Origin: Cellulophaga baltica
GTDB lineage: Bacteria; Bacteroidota; Bacteroidia; Flavobacteriales; Flavobacteriaceae
Direction: 5' to 3'
Assembly (NCBI RefSeq): GCF_018861125.1
Contig: NZ_JAHKQN010000015.1
Coordinates: forward strand, 62,001 to 126,000
DNA: 64,000 nt
In this document: positions 38,574 through 47,013 of the stretch, in pieces
How positions within the stretch are numbered: the first letter of the stretch is position 1
Layout: the number at the start of each line of letters is the position of its first letter
The notes under the pieces: model-generated
Told to the model about the DNA's origin: nothing
The model's input: only the letters and a program-made list of their open reading frames with translations
Databases searched by the model: none
Position numbers and translations under genes: made by a program

Positions 38574-39404
38574 ATGATAGAATTAGGAAATTATAATACA
38601 CTAGAAATTTTAAGAGACACTAGCGTAGGTTTGTTTTTAGGTGACGATGAAGGTAATGATGTTTTGTTGCCAAATAAGTATGTTCCTGAAATGTATGAAA
38701 TAGGTGATAAACTAAATGTATTTTGTTATTTAGATTTTGAAGAAAGACCTATTGTAACCACTTTAACTCCTCATATCATTAGAAATACTTTCAAACTGCT
38801 AAAAGTAGTAGAAGTGAATAATATTGGTGCTTTTTTAGATTGGGGACTTGAGAAGCATTTGCTTGTTCCTTTTCGTGAGCAACGTATACGTATGCAAGAA
38901 GGACAATGGTATGTTGTGTATTGTTACCTCGATGAAAAATCATTCAGATTAGTAGGTTCAAATAAATTAGACAAATTTTTAGATAACGAAGAGTTAACTG
39001 TTGAGGTTAACGAAGAGGTTGATTTGGTGGTAACTAGGCAGGGTGATTTAGGTTGGGATGTAATTATAAATAACCAACATAAAGGTTTGGTGTATACGGA
39101 TCAGGTGTTTAAAAAAATAGCAGTAGGAGATACTTTAAAAGGCTATATAAAAAATATAAGACCTGATAATAAAATCGATGTTAGCTTAAAAGCTATTGGT
39201 TATGAAAGTGTAGAGCCTGCGGCAAATATTGTCTATCAAAGATTGCAAAAAGAGGGTGGTTACCTAAATCTTCATGATAAATCTTCACCAGAAGAAATTA
39301 GTGCTAAACTACAAATGAGTAAGAAGATATTTAAGAAAAGTATAGGTACTTTATACAAAGACAGAAAGATACAGATTAAACCTGATGGTATATATTTAAG
39401 TTAA
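38574..39404 (+). CDS. CvfB-like S1-type RNA-binding protein
   Basis: About 276 aa with several S1-like OB folds: LLPNKYVPEMYEIGDKLNVFCYLDFEERPIVTT, VNNIGAFLDWGLEKHLLVPFREQ and GLVYTDQVFKKIAVGDTLKGYIKNI. A C-terminal winged helix (SSPEEISAKLQMSKKIFKKSIGTLYKDRKI) follows, as in CvfB/YitL proteins that bind RNA and influence gene expression. Met38574 is chosen over 38559 because a perfect TAnnTTTG box covers the longer reading and places the RNA start at 38574. Confidence 0.9.
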   Translation: MIELGNYNTLEILRDTSVGLFLGDDEGNDVLLPNKYVPEMYEIGDKLNVFCYLDFEERPIVTTLTPHIIRNTFKLLKVVEVNNIGAFLDWGLEKHLLVPFREQRIRMQEGQWYVVYCYLDEKSFRLVGSNKLDKFLDNEELTVEVNEEVDLVVTRQGDLGWDVIINNQHKGLVYTDQVFKKIAVGDTLKGYIKNIRPDNKIDVSLKAIGYESVEPAANIVYQRLQKEGGYLNLHDKSSPEEISAKLQMSKKIFKKSIGTLYKDRKIQIKPDGIYLS

Positions 39405-39553
39405 TATCGTGATTATTTAACACTTCGTCTATAATAATATGATTTACAGCTAAATAAATAACACCATATATTGATTGTTTATGAATTAATATATATTTTT
39501 ATATTAATATAATTAAATAGATTAGAAACCTCCAGCTTAAAACAGAGATCTAT

Positions 39554-40147
39554 ATGCCGTTTATTGAAGAAAGTGATTTATTTGAGTTACATAAAGATAT
39601 TGACAAATCTCAAATATTGAATGAAAGATTGTTAGATCAAATCAAGTATAAAAATAAAGAGTTAAAAAGAAATAGACTTCAGAGAAATATACTGGCAGGT
39701 TTTACAGGAATATTTCTTTTGGGTACCTTGGCTTTATATTCTTTTTCTGCAGGTATGCGAAGTAAAAATAATCCTGAAACAAACTTATTAGTCTCAATTG
39801 ATAGTTTAGAAGTTATTAAAAACCGAATTGATAATTTAAAAGAGAAAAACGAAGAGCTGAGTAATGTTAAAGAATTTTATTTAGCAAAAGAATTTTTAGA
39901 TAAAGAAAAAATATATTCAGTGCAGGTAAAGTCATTTGTTGATAATAATATGACATTAGCTTCTGAATCACTTACAAACACTTTATTTGTAAAAGCAAAT
40001 TCATTCTACACTTATTCTCTAGGTAATTTTGAAACTATTGAAGAAGCAAGAGATTTTAGGTTTCAATTAGTAAAAATGGGTTTTCCGGATGCATTTGTAG
40101 CATCGTATCAAAATGGAAAGCGTTTAAAAATAGAAGACCCGTATTAG
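39554..40147 (+). CDS. Single-pass membrane protein with SPOR-like C-terminal domain
   Basis: 197 aa. A cytoplasmic N-terminus with charged coil (HKDIDKSQILNERLLDQIKYKNKELKRNR), one membrane helix (ILAGFTGIFLLGTLALYSF), a coiled-coil stretch, and a C-terminal domain (YSVQVKSFVDNNM, FYTYSLGNFETIEEARDFRFQLVKMGFPDAFVASY) that resembles SPOR domains binding peptidoglycan. The function is inferred only. The menA gene starts two bases after its stop. Confidence 0.75.
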   Translation: MPFIEESDLFELHKDIDKSQILNERLLDQIKYKNKELKRNRLQRNILAGFTGIFLLGTLALYSFSAGMRSKNNPETNLLVSIDSLEVIKNRIDNLKEKNEELSNVKEFYLAKEFLDKEKIYSVQVKSFVDNNMTLASESLTNTLFVKANSFYTYSLGNFETIEEARDFRFQLVKMGFPDAFVASYQNGKRLKIEDPY

Positions 40148-40148
40148 T

Positions 40149-41057
40149 TTGATTAAATTAAAAGCTTGGGTTAATGCCGCTAGATTGCGTACATTACCCT
40201 TATCTATCTCTGGGATTATTGTAGGTGTTGCTCTTGCACATTTTTACGGTTTTCAAAATTGGCTAGTTTTTACATTAGCTATTCTTACAACAATTAGTTT
40301 TCAAGTAACATCTAATTTTGCCAATGATTATGGTGACGGTGTAAAAGGGACGGATAATGATGATAGAGTAGGGCCTAAAAGAGCATTGCAGAGTGGTATT
40401 TTGACACAGGGTGAGCTGAAAAAAGGAATTTTAATATCAGTTATAATTGATATTATTTTAGCTATTGTACTTTTATATACTGCATTTGGTATAGAAAAAT
40501 TAAAGTTTATAATCCTATTTTTAGGTTTAGCGCTTTTAAGCATATGGGCAGCTATAAAATACACCGTGGGTGATTCAGCCTATGGTTACAAAGGTTTAGG
40601 CGATATTTTCGTTTTCTTGTTCTTTGGACTTTTGGCTGTTTTAGGTTCAATGTTTTTGTTTACAAACTATATAACATTAATAGCTTTTTTGCCCGCAATA
40701 ACGGTTGGTTTATTAAGTGCAGGAGTTTTAAATTTAAATAATTTAAGAGATGTGTATTCAGATACTAAAGCAGGTAAAAATACTATAGTTGTAAAAATGG
40801 GTTACGAGAATGGTAAGATATATCATTATACGTTACTAGGTATTTCTTTTCTTTGCATGCTATTATTTAGCCTCTTAACATTTACAATGTGGTTTAACTT
40901 TTTGCACTTACTGGTATTTATCCCTATAGGTTTACATGCGCTAAGAGTTAAAAAAACAAAAGATTCAAAGTTGTTAGATCCTGAGCTAAAGAAGTTAGCG
41001 TTAAGTACCTTTTTTCTTGCGCTTACCTTTTATATAAGTTATAATATTTTTTCGTAG
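40149..41057 (+). CDS. menA: 1,4-dihydroxy-2-naphthoate polyprenyltransferase
   Basis: A 302-aa UbiA-family membrane prenyltransferase with about eight helices. Motifs SNFANDYGDGVKGTDNDDR (first Asp-rich site) and NNLRDVYSDTKAGKNTIVVKMG (second) bind the prenyl diphosphate with Mg. RLRTLPLSISGIIVG at the N-terminus is typical of MenA. It attaches the isoprenoid tail to DHNA to form demethylmenaquinone. The start codon is TTG, and the gene is coupled to the SPOR-like gene (two bases). Confidence 0.95.
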   Translation: MIKLKAWVNAARLRTLPLSISGIIVGVALAHFYGFQNWLVFTLAILTTISFQVTSNFANDYGDGVKGTDNDDRVGPKRALQSGILTQGELKKGILISVIIDIILAIVLLYTAFGIEKLKFIILFLGLALLSIWAAIKYTVGDSAYGYKGLGDIFVFLFFGLLAVLGSMFLFTNYITLIAFLPAITVGLLSAGVLNLNNLRDVYSDTKAGKNTIVVKMGYENGKIYHYTLLGISFLCMLLFSLLTFTMWFNFLHLLVFIPIGLHALRVKKTKDSKLLDPELKKLALSTFFLALTFYISYNIFS

Positions 41058-41095
41058 CTTTGATTTAATAATCACACTATAAACATAAAGTTAAT

Positions 41096-41863
41096 TTGGA
41101 ACAGCCTATTAAAATTCTTATTGTAGAAGATAATGTCATTATTGCGGATGATATGCAATCAATGTTAGAAGAGATCGGCTATGAGATTGTTGATAATGTT
41201 ATTGTTTATGAGCAAGCGGTTGAGGTTTTAAAAACCCAGCAGGTAGATCTAGTTCTAATTGATATTATTCTTGCATCTGATAAAACAGGAATAGACTTAG
41301 GAAAGCATATACGTGCAAATTATAATATTCCTTTCATTTTTGTGACCTCAAACTCAGATCGTGCAACTGTAGAAAATGCAAAAACAGTAAAACCAAATGG
41401 TTATTTAGTGAAACCTTTTGAGCAACAAGATTTGTATACCTCAATTGAAATTGCACTTTCTAGTTTTAACTATAATGAAAAAGGTAATTCAGGAAATACA
41501 AAAAATGATGCGCCTGTTAATGAGGAAGACAAGCTAATGTCTAATTCAGTTTTAAAAGATTCTATATTCGTTAAAAAACAACATTTATATTATAGAATTC
41601 AATTTGGTGATATTCAATTTATAAAAGCGGATAACGTTTATTTAGAAGTTAATACTGCTGATAAAAAATTCTTAGTACGATCACCTTTAAAAGATTACTT
41701 AGAAAAATTACCTTCTAATAAATTTTATAGAGCACACAAATCATATATAGTAAACGTTGACCATATTGAGGCAATCAACTCAAAAGATATCATGATTAAC
41801 AATAATCTTATTCCAATATCAAAAGAATTTAAAGAGTTCATAATCTCTGCAATGAATTCATAA
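41096..41863 (+). CDS. LytTR-family response regulator
   Basis: 255 aa. An intact receiver (LIVEDN at 8-13, phospho-acceptor Asp56 in DLVLID, conserved Lys in YLVKPF) is followed by a linker (~125-155) and a LytTR DNA-binding domain (YRIQFGDIQFIKADNVYLEV, FYRAHKSYIVNVDHIEAINS). It contrasts with the degenerate regulator at 1170. The likely partner is the HisKA_2 kinase 456 bases downstream. The start codon is TTG. Regulated genes are unknown. A terminator follows. Confidence 0.9.
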   Translation: MEQPIKILIVEDNVIIADDMQSMLEEIGYEIVDNVIVYEQAVEVLKTQQVDLVLIDIILASDKTGIDLGKHIRANYNIPFIFVTSNSDRATVENAKTVKPNGYLVKPFEQQDLYTSIEIALSSFNYNEKGNSGNTKNDAPVNEEDKLMSNSVLKDSIFVKKQHLYYRIQFGDIQFIKADNVYLEVNTADKKFLVRSPLKDYLEKLPSNKFYRAHKSYIVNVDHIEAINSKDIMINNNLIPISKEFKEFIISAMNS

Positions 41864-41893
41864 AACATATCAATTACACATTGAAGTTATTTT

Positions 41894-41925
41894 AAAAGGC
41901 TGATTATTCATAATCAGCTTTTTTT
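41894..41925 (+). terminator. Intrinsic terminator after the response regulator gene
   Basis: Stem GGCTGATTA (41898-41906) with TAATCAGCT (41911-41919; one G-T pair at the base), loop TTCA, then a T run. Confidence 0.88.
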
Positions 41926-42041
41926 ATGGTAAAAAATCGATGAATTACACAAATCAAAACTAATTTGAAACTTCACCACAATTTTTGGCTTTTACACAAC
42001 AATAAAAATTAAAATTCAAATCATACCACTACATTTGAAGT

Positions 42042-42130
42042 GTAAAATAATAAAGATCCCAAATCTTATCATTTTCATATATAGTGTTCGTTTATAAAGG
42101 CCAGGCAATTAATTTGTTTGGCCTTTTTTA
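42042..42130 (+). ncRNA. Candidate small RNA between tandem terminators
   Basis: TACATTTG at 42030-42037 matches the -7 promoter consensus, although no TTG is spaced properly. A second terminator hairpin at 42096-42130 lies 170 bases after the first. No open frame connects them. A transcript of ~85-90 nt starting near 42042 is suggested. Alternatively, the second hairpin may be a back-up terminator. Confidence 0.3.
42096..42130 (+). terminator. Second intrinsic terminator in the response regulator-kinase gap
   Basis: Stem AAAGGCCA (42096-42103) with TGGCCTTT (42119-42126), extendable by weaker pairs, followed by Ts. The rest of the 456-base gap (41864-42319) is AT-rich with no gene that I can support. 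Confidence 0.8.
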
Positions 42131-42319
42131 ATTTCAATTAAGTTGTAAGATGGTTTAGGGTATAAATATTAGCAATATTCCACATTAAAACTCACTATAT
42201 GTTATGTTTACTTTTTTTATGTTGTGAATTCATATTATTGGATTAATTTTACAGTAAATAAAAATTTAACTCTTAAAGCTCTTTGATTTACAAGGTCTTT
42301 TATATAAAATCAATTTAAT

Positions 42320-44278
42320 TTGTTTAATAAAAAAACATACTTACTTCTGTTTTTTCTCTTGTTGGTGTCAAACATTTTTGCCCAAAACTCCTTAGATGAG
42401 CCAGATAACCCTTTTGTAGATTTTCAAATTATCTCAAATTCTTCTGACAGATTTGCCCTTTTTTACAGTGCAGAAAATAGGTACAGTCAAAATTCAGCTT
42501 TTGATTGGAAAAAAGCTTTAGAAGAGTATATAGATAACGCTGCATATAAGAGAGACACATCAAGTTTATTTGTTTATAAAACAATGCAAAGTCAGGTTTT
42601 ATATGATTTAGGTGAATACTCAAAAAGTGTTGCACTAGCCAATGAATTATATAAAGATGGATCTGAAAAAGAAATTAAGTATAAAAAAATATTATTAGAA
42701 CTTTTAGATAAAAATTACGAGAAATTAAAGTTGTATGTAAAGCAATCAGAAGTTCGTAAAGAAAAAAAAGAATTAGGAATTACGGATAACATATCATTTT
42801 ACGATATCTATTCAAATTTAGGCTTACCAGGTAGAGCGAGGAATGATTATATTCAAGAAAAAAGTAAGTCTTTAGATCCAGCTGATTATTACGGTAACGC
42901 AGTTTATAACAATAATATTGGTAATTATTTAAGGTTAGACAAGTCACAGCCTGTTGCCTTAATTCATTACAGAAAAGCAGAATCGTTTATTGATCTTTAT
43001 TTAAAAGATGTTATTGATGTAAAAACAGAAAATCAAATTATTAAAGCAACCTTACTGAAGGGTAAAATATATGGAAATATAGGTAAATGTTTTGCTGATA
43101 TAAAAGAGTTTGATAAAGCCATACCTGCTTTAAAAGAGAGCGTGAAAATTATCGGTGAATATAGAATGGGCGTTCATTCTTCAGAATTATTAGAAAATAC
43201 TCTTTACCTAGCTGATTGTTATTTACAGACTAATGAAGAAAAAAAGGCGAAGGAATTATTAGATAAAGATTTTCGTTTTTTACAGTCAGATTATATTTTG
43301 AAAAGAAATAGACTTTTAGCTGCATATTATGATAAGATAGGAGCATATGAAAAAGCTTCATTTTATTACAAAAAGAATATAAGAGTAAGAGATTCAATAG
43401 CATCAAGTGAACAAACTATAAACTCACAGCAGTTAGAGGCTATTGTGCAATCAGAACTTGAAAATTCAAAAGCATTATATTTAGAATCTAAACAGAATTT
43501 GGAGCTGAAAAGTATTGAAATGGAAAAAATAAACAGTACTATTAGTACTGTTTACATTTCATTAGTATTTGTTCTTTTAGGTTTTGCAGGCCTTGTTTAT
43601 GCATATTTGCGTAGTATTAAGGTGCAACGAATAATCGTAAAGCAAAAACATATAATTGAAGCTTCATTAGTAGAAAAAGATTCACTTTTAAAAGAAATAC
43701 ACCATAGAGTTAAAAATAATCTACAAATGGTATCAAGTCTTTTAAGTTTACAAACTAAGAATACCAAAAGTAAAGCAGCTATTCAAGCATTAGAAGAAGG
43801 TAAGAGTAGGGTTAAAGCTATGGCATTAATTCATCAAAAATTATATCAAAATGATGATTTGTCGGTAATTGAAATGCAAGGGTATATTGAAAGTTTGGTA
43901 AACAGTATTCAATCAGTTTACAAAAAAGGTGGACATAAAATTAATATTAATATTGATGCCGATGATGTTGAGTTAGATATTGACAGAGCGATACCTTTCG
44001 GATTGATATTAAATGAATTAGTGTCAAACTCATTCAAATACGGTTTTCCTGATGATGAACAGGTTGGAAGTATAAATATTCATTTAAGAAAAGAAGAGGG
44101 GGTAGATGGCTTTTTTGAATATACAGATACGGGTGTTGGTATGCCTGAAGATGTTGAAGAACGCTCTGAATCTTCAATGGGAATTAGATTAATGAAACGT
44201 TTAGTAAACCAATTACAATCAAACTTAAATATTGATAAGAAAGATGAAGGCGTACGTTTTTGGTTCAATTTTAAATAA
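42320..44278 (+). CDS. TPR-containing HisKA_2-type sensor histidine kinase
   Basis: 652 aa. A signal peptide (LLLFFLLLVSNIFAQ) is followed by a periplasmic TPR array (~25-400; GKCFADIKEFDKAIPALKES), a membrane helix (STVYISLVFVLLGFAGLVYAY, ~405-428), and a short coil. The dimerisation/phosphoacceptor domain follows (EIHHRVKNN at 459-467, His461/462), then the HATPase (LILNELVSNSFKYGF N box, YTDTGVGMP G1 box, SSMGIRLMKRLV). It autophosphorylates and probably signals to the LytTR regulator upstream. Start TTG. This kinase pair interrupts the menaquinone gene order. Confidence 0.92.
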   Translation: MFNKKTYLLLFFLLLVSNIFAQNSLDEPDNPFVDFQIISNSSDRFALFYSAENRYSQNSAFDWKKALEEYIDNAAYKRDTSSLFVYKTMQSQVLYDLGEYSKSVALANELYKDGSEKEIKYKKILLELLDKNYEKLKLYVKQSEVRKEKKELGITDNISFYDIYSNLGLPGRARNDYIQEKSKSLDPADYYGNAVYNNNIGNYLRLDKSQPVALIHYRKAESFIDLYLKDVIDVKTENQIIKATLLKGKIYGNIGKCFADIKEFDKAIPALKESVKIIGEYRMGVHSSELLENTLYLADCYLQTNEEKKAKELLDKDFRFLQSDYILKRNRLLAAYYDKIGAYEKASFYYKKNIRVRDSIASSEQTINSQQLEAIVQSELENSKALYLESKQNLELKSIEMEKINSTISTVYISLVFVLLGFAGLVYAYLRSIKVQRIIVKQKHIIEASLVEKDSLLKEIHHRVKNNLQMVSSLLSLQTKNTKSKAAIQALEEGKSRVKAMALIHQKLYQNDDLSVIEMQGYIESLVNSIQSVYKKGGHKININIDADDVELDIDRAIPFGLILNELVSNSFKYGFPDDEQVGSINIHLRKEEGVDGFFEYTDTGVGMPEDVEERSESSMGIRLMKRLVNQLQSNLNIDKKDEGVRFWFNFK

Positions 44279-44298
44279 CATATAATAATTATTTAGCG

Positions 44299-44979
44299 AT
44301 GAAAATTGTTTTTCTTGGTCATGCAAGTTTATTTATACAAACAAAATTAGCAACTATATTAGTTGATCCTTTTATCTCAGGTAATGAGTTAGCAAAAGAT
44401 TTAATTAATATTGATGAATTGAAACCAGATTATATACTTGTTACACATGCGCATCAAGATCATGTTTTAGATGTTGAGCAAATAGCGAGACAATCTAACG
44501 CAACTATCGTTAGTAACTATGAAATTGCGGGTTATTATGAGAAAATGGGTTTTAAGACGCACCCAATGAATCATGGTGGTAGTTGGAATTTTGATTTTGG
44601 AAAATTAAAATACGTAAATGCTATTCATACATCTTCTTTTGCAGATGGTACTTATGGTGGTGAGCCAGGTGGTTTTATATTAACAGCAGACGAAAAAAAT
44701 ATTTATATAGCTGGTGATACAGCTTTAACAATGGATATGAAATTAATACCATATTCGTATACTTTGGATTTAGCGGTGTTGCCAATAGGTGACAACTTTA
44801 CAATGGGTGTTGATGATGCTGTAATAGCTTCGGATTTTATTGATTGTGATACCGTTTTGGGTTATCATTATGACACTTTTGGTTATATAAAAATAGATAA
44901 AGAAGAGGCAAAGAAAAAGTTTGCGTTTGAAGATAAAAAACTACATCTTCTTGAGATAGGAAAATCAATTTTAATATAA
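44299..44979 (+). CDS. UPF0173-type metal-dependent hydrolase (MBL fold)
   Basis: A 226-aa metallo-beta-lactamase fold protein. VFLGHASLFIQT, the metal motif THAHQDHVLD, MNHGGSW, GEPGGFIL, YIAGDTAL and LGYHYDTF give the full set of metal ligands of the UPF0173 family. Substrate unknown. It lies between the kinase (20 bases) and menC, and is common beside menC/menE in flavobacteria, but no menaquinone step is assigned to it. Confidence 0.92.
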   Translation: MKIVFLGHASLFIQTKLATILVDPFISGNELAKDLINIDELKPDYILVTHAHQDHVLDVEQIARQSNATIVSNYEIAGYYEKMGFKTHPMNHGGSWNFDFGKLKYVNAIHTSSFADGTYGGEPGGFILTADEKNIYIAGDTALTMDMKLIPYSYTLDLAVLPIGDNFTMGVDDAVIASDFIDCDTVLGYHYDTFGYIKIDKEEAKKKFAFEDKKLHLLEIGKSILI

Positions 44980-44985
44980 TTTAGC

Positions 44986-45018
44986 TTGCTTAAAACATTT
45001 AAATTATGGTTAAATTTG
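44986..45018 (+). promoter_or_regulatory. Possible promoter of menC
   Basis: TTG (44986-44988), a 22-nt spacer, then TAAATTTG (45011-45018). Predicted start ~45023, six bases before the ATG at 45029. Confidence 0.55.
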
Positions 45019-45028
45019 ACCATAAGTT

Positions 45029-46081
45029 ATGCAAGCATTTTACAAAAAATACATTTTAGATTTCAAAAGACCAAGCGGTACTTCGCGTGGTATTCTCAAT
45101 CAAAAAGAAACCTGGTTTATTATTTTAAAAGATGAGAATAAGCAAGGTATTGGTGAATGCGGTATTCTCAGAGGTTTAAGTATTGATGATATTCCTAATT
45201 ATGAAGAAAAGCTTAAATGGACTTGTGAAAATATTCATTTAGGTAAAGATTTGTTATGTAGCGCATTAAAGGCTTATCCAAGCATACAATTTGGTGTAGA
45301 GCAAGCTTTTTTATCTTTAAAAGCTGAGAATCCATATATTTTATTTCCTTCAAATTTTACAACAGATAAGAAGCCAATAGTTATAAATGGCTTAATTTGG
45401 ATGGGAGATGAATCTTTCATGCTTGAGCAAATTCAACAAAAATTAGAAGAAGGTTTTAGTTGTATAAAAATGAAAATAGGGGCTATTAATTTTGAAACAG
45501 AAATTAAACTTTTAGCTTCCATTAGAAAAAAATATACAAAAAATCAAATAGAACTACGTGTTGATGCTAATGGAGCTTTTCCAATAAATGAAGCATTAGA
45601 TAAACTTCAAATTCTATCGGAATATAATTTGCATTCTATTGAGCAACCTATAAAACAAGGTAATGCTATTGAAATGGAGAGATTATGTGAAAAAACACCT
45701 TTGCCAATTGCTTTAGATGAAGAGTTAATTGGAGTATTCGGTGTAACAAAAAAGCAAGAGTTACTACAAACAATACAACCACAATATATAATTTTAAAAC
45801 CAAGTCTGGTAGGTGGTTTTAAAGGTAGTGAAGAGTGGATTTCAATTGCGAATAGTATGAATATAAAATGGTGGATTACAAGTGCGCTTGAAAGCAATGT
45901 TGGTTTAAATGCTATAGCGCAATGGACTTACACATTAAATAGTAAACTGCCACAAGGTTTAGGTACAGGTAGTTTATATACTAATAATTTTGAAAGTCCA
46001 TTAACGGTATCTAATGGAAAGCTTTTATACGATAACGCTAAAGATTGGGAAAATAATTTAATTAAAGATTTATGTATATAG
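45029..46081 (+). CDS. menC: o-succinylbenzoate synthase
   Basis: A 350-aa enolase-superfamily enzyme. CIKMKIGAINFETEI (catalytic Lys), ELRVDANGAF (metal Asp), SIEQPIKQ (Glu), LDEELIG (Asp/Glu) and ILKPSLVGGF (second Lys), plus TSALESNVGLNAIAQW, fit MenC. It dehydrates SHCHC to o-succinylbenzoate. Dipeptide epimerases look similar, but the menE neighbour supports MenC. It overlaps the CPBP gene by 10 bases. Confidence 0.93.
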   Translation: MQAFYKKYILDFKRPSGTSRGILNQKETWFIILKDENKQGIGECGILRGLSIDDIPNYEEKLKWTCENIHLGKDLLCSALKAYPSIQFGVEQAFLSLKAENPYILFPSNFTTDKKPIVINGLIWMGDESFMLEQIQQKLEEGFSCIKMKIGAINFETEIKLLASIRKKYTKNQIELRVDANGAFPINEALDKLQILSEYNLHSIEQPIKQGNAIEMERLCEKTPLPIALDEELIGVFGVTKKQELLQTIQPQYIILKPSLVGGFKGSEEWISIANSMNIKWWITSALESNVGLNAIAQWTYTLNSKLPQGLGTGSLYTNNFESPLTVSNGKLLYDNAKDWENNLIKDLCI

Positions 46082-47013
46082 AACAAGGGTACAAAAGTAA
46101 ATATGATATTATTAAATATATTGTAGGTTGTATTATAATTATTTTTGGATGGCAGATATTAGGTGGAATTCCAATAGTACTTGCGATACTTTCAGAAACC
46201 CTTCAAGGTAATGAGGCTCCATTGACAATTTCTCAAATGGCAACTACTTTTGGTTCTAATTTGTTTTTAGTGTTAATGCTTCTATCTTTTGTAATTGGTT
46301 TGGTAAGTATTTTTTTAGTTGTAAAACTGTATCATAAACAAACAATTACAGCTTTGACCACTTCCCGAAAAAAAATAGATTGGAAGCGTGTTTTTTTTGC
46401 TTTTACAGTTTGGGCTGTAGTTTCTATTGCGATGACTTTGGTTGATGTTTACTTGTCTCCTGAAAATTATATTCTAAGTTTTGAATGGAATAAATTTTTA
46501 ATACTTCTATTGATTGGTGTGATTTTAATTCCATTGCAAACAAGTTTCGAAGAGTATTTTTTTAGAGGTTATCTAATGCAGGGAATTGGTCTTATGTCAA
46601 AGAAAAAGTTTGTGCCATTATTAATCACTTCCACAATTTTTGGTTTGATGCATATTTTTAATCCTGAGGTTAGTAAATTGGGTTATGGAATTATGGTCTA
46701 TTACATAGGAACGGGTTTTTTTCTAGGAATCTTAGCTTTAATGGACGAGGGAATAGAATTATCATTAGGATTTCATGCTTCTAATAATTTAATTACTGCT
46801 CTTTTGGTAACAGCAGATTGGACAGCTTTTCAAACAAACTCTATTTATACTGATGTTTCAGAACCAGTTTTGGGTTGGGACGTTTTTATTCCTGTTCTAG
46901 TCATTTACCCTATTTTACTATTTATTTTTTCTAAAAAATATGGATGGACTAATTGGGAAGAAAAATTAGCTGGTGATGTACTTTCTGAAGAAGAATTTTT
47001 GAAAATTGAATAA
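46072..47013 (+). CDS. CPBP family intramembrane metalloprotease
   Basis: A 313-aa protein with about eight helices and the CAAX-protease/bacteriocin-processing motifs: FEEYFFRGYLMQG (EExxxR), FGLMHIFNPE (FxxxH) and FHASNNLI (HxxxN). These residues form the metal site of the Rce1-like proteases. Substrate unknown. It is wedged between menC and menE with overlaps on both sides (10 bases and 1 base), so it is co-expressed with menaquinone synthesis. Confidence 0.92.
   Translation: MYIEQGYKSKYDIIKYIVGCIIIIFGWQILGGIPIVLAILSETLQGNEAPLTISQMATTFGSNLFLVLMLLSFVIGLVSIFLVVKLYHKQTITALTTSRKKIDWKRVFFAFTVWAVVSIAMTLVDVYLSPENYILSFEWNKFLILLLIGVILIPLQTSFEEYFFRGYLMQGIGLMSKKKFVPLLITSTIFGLMHIFNPEVSKLGYGIMVYYIGTGFFLGILALMDEGIELSLGFHASNNLITALLVTADWTAFQTNSIYTDVSEPVLGWDVFIPVLVIYPILLFIFSKKYGWTNWEEKLAGDVLSEEEFLKIE

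Noticed and set aside
39484-39517. AT-rich inverted repeat (TTAATATA...TATATTAA)
   Set aside because: Low-complexity A/T sequence often forms such repeats; no T run or box to suggest a function.
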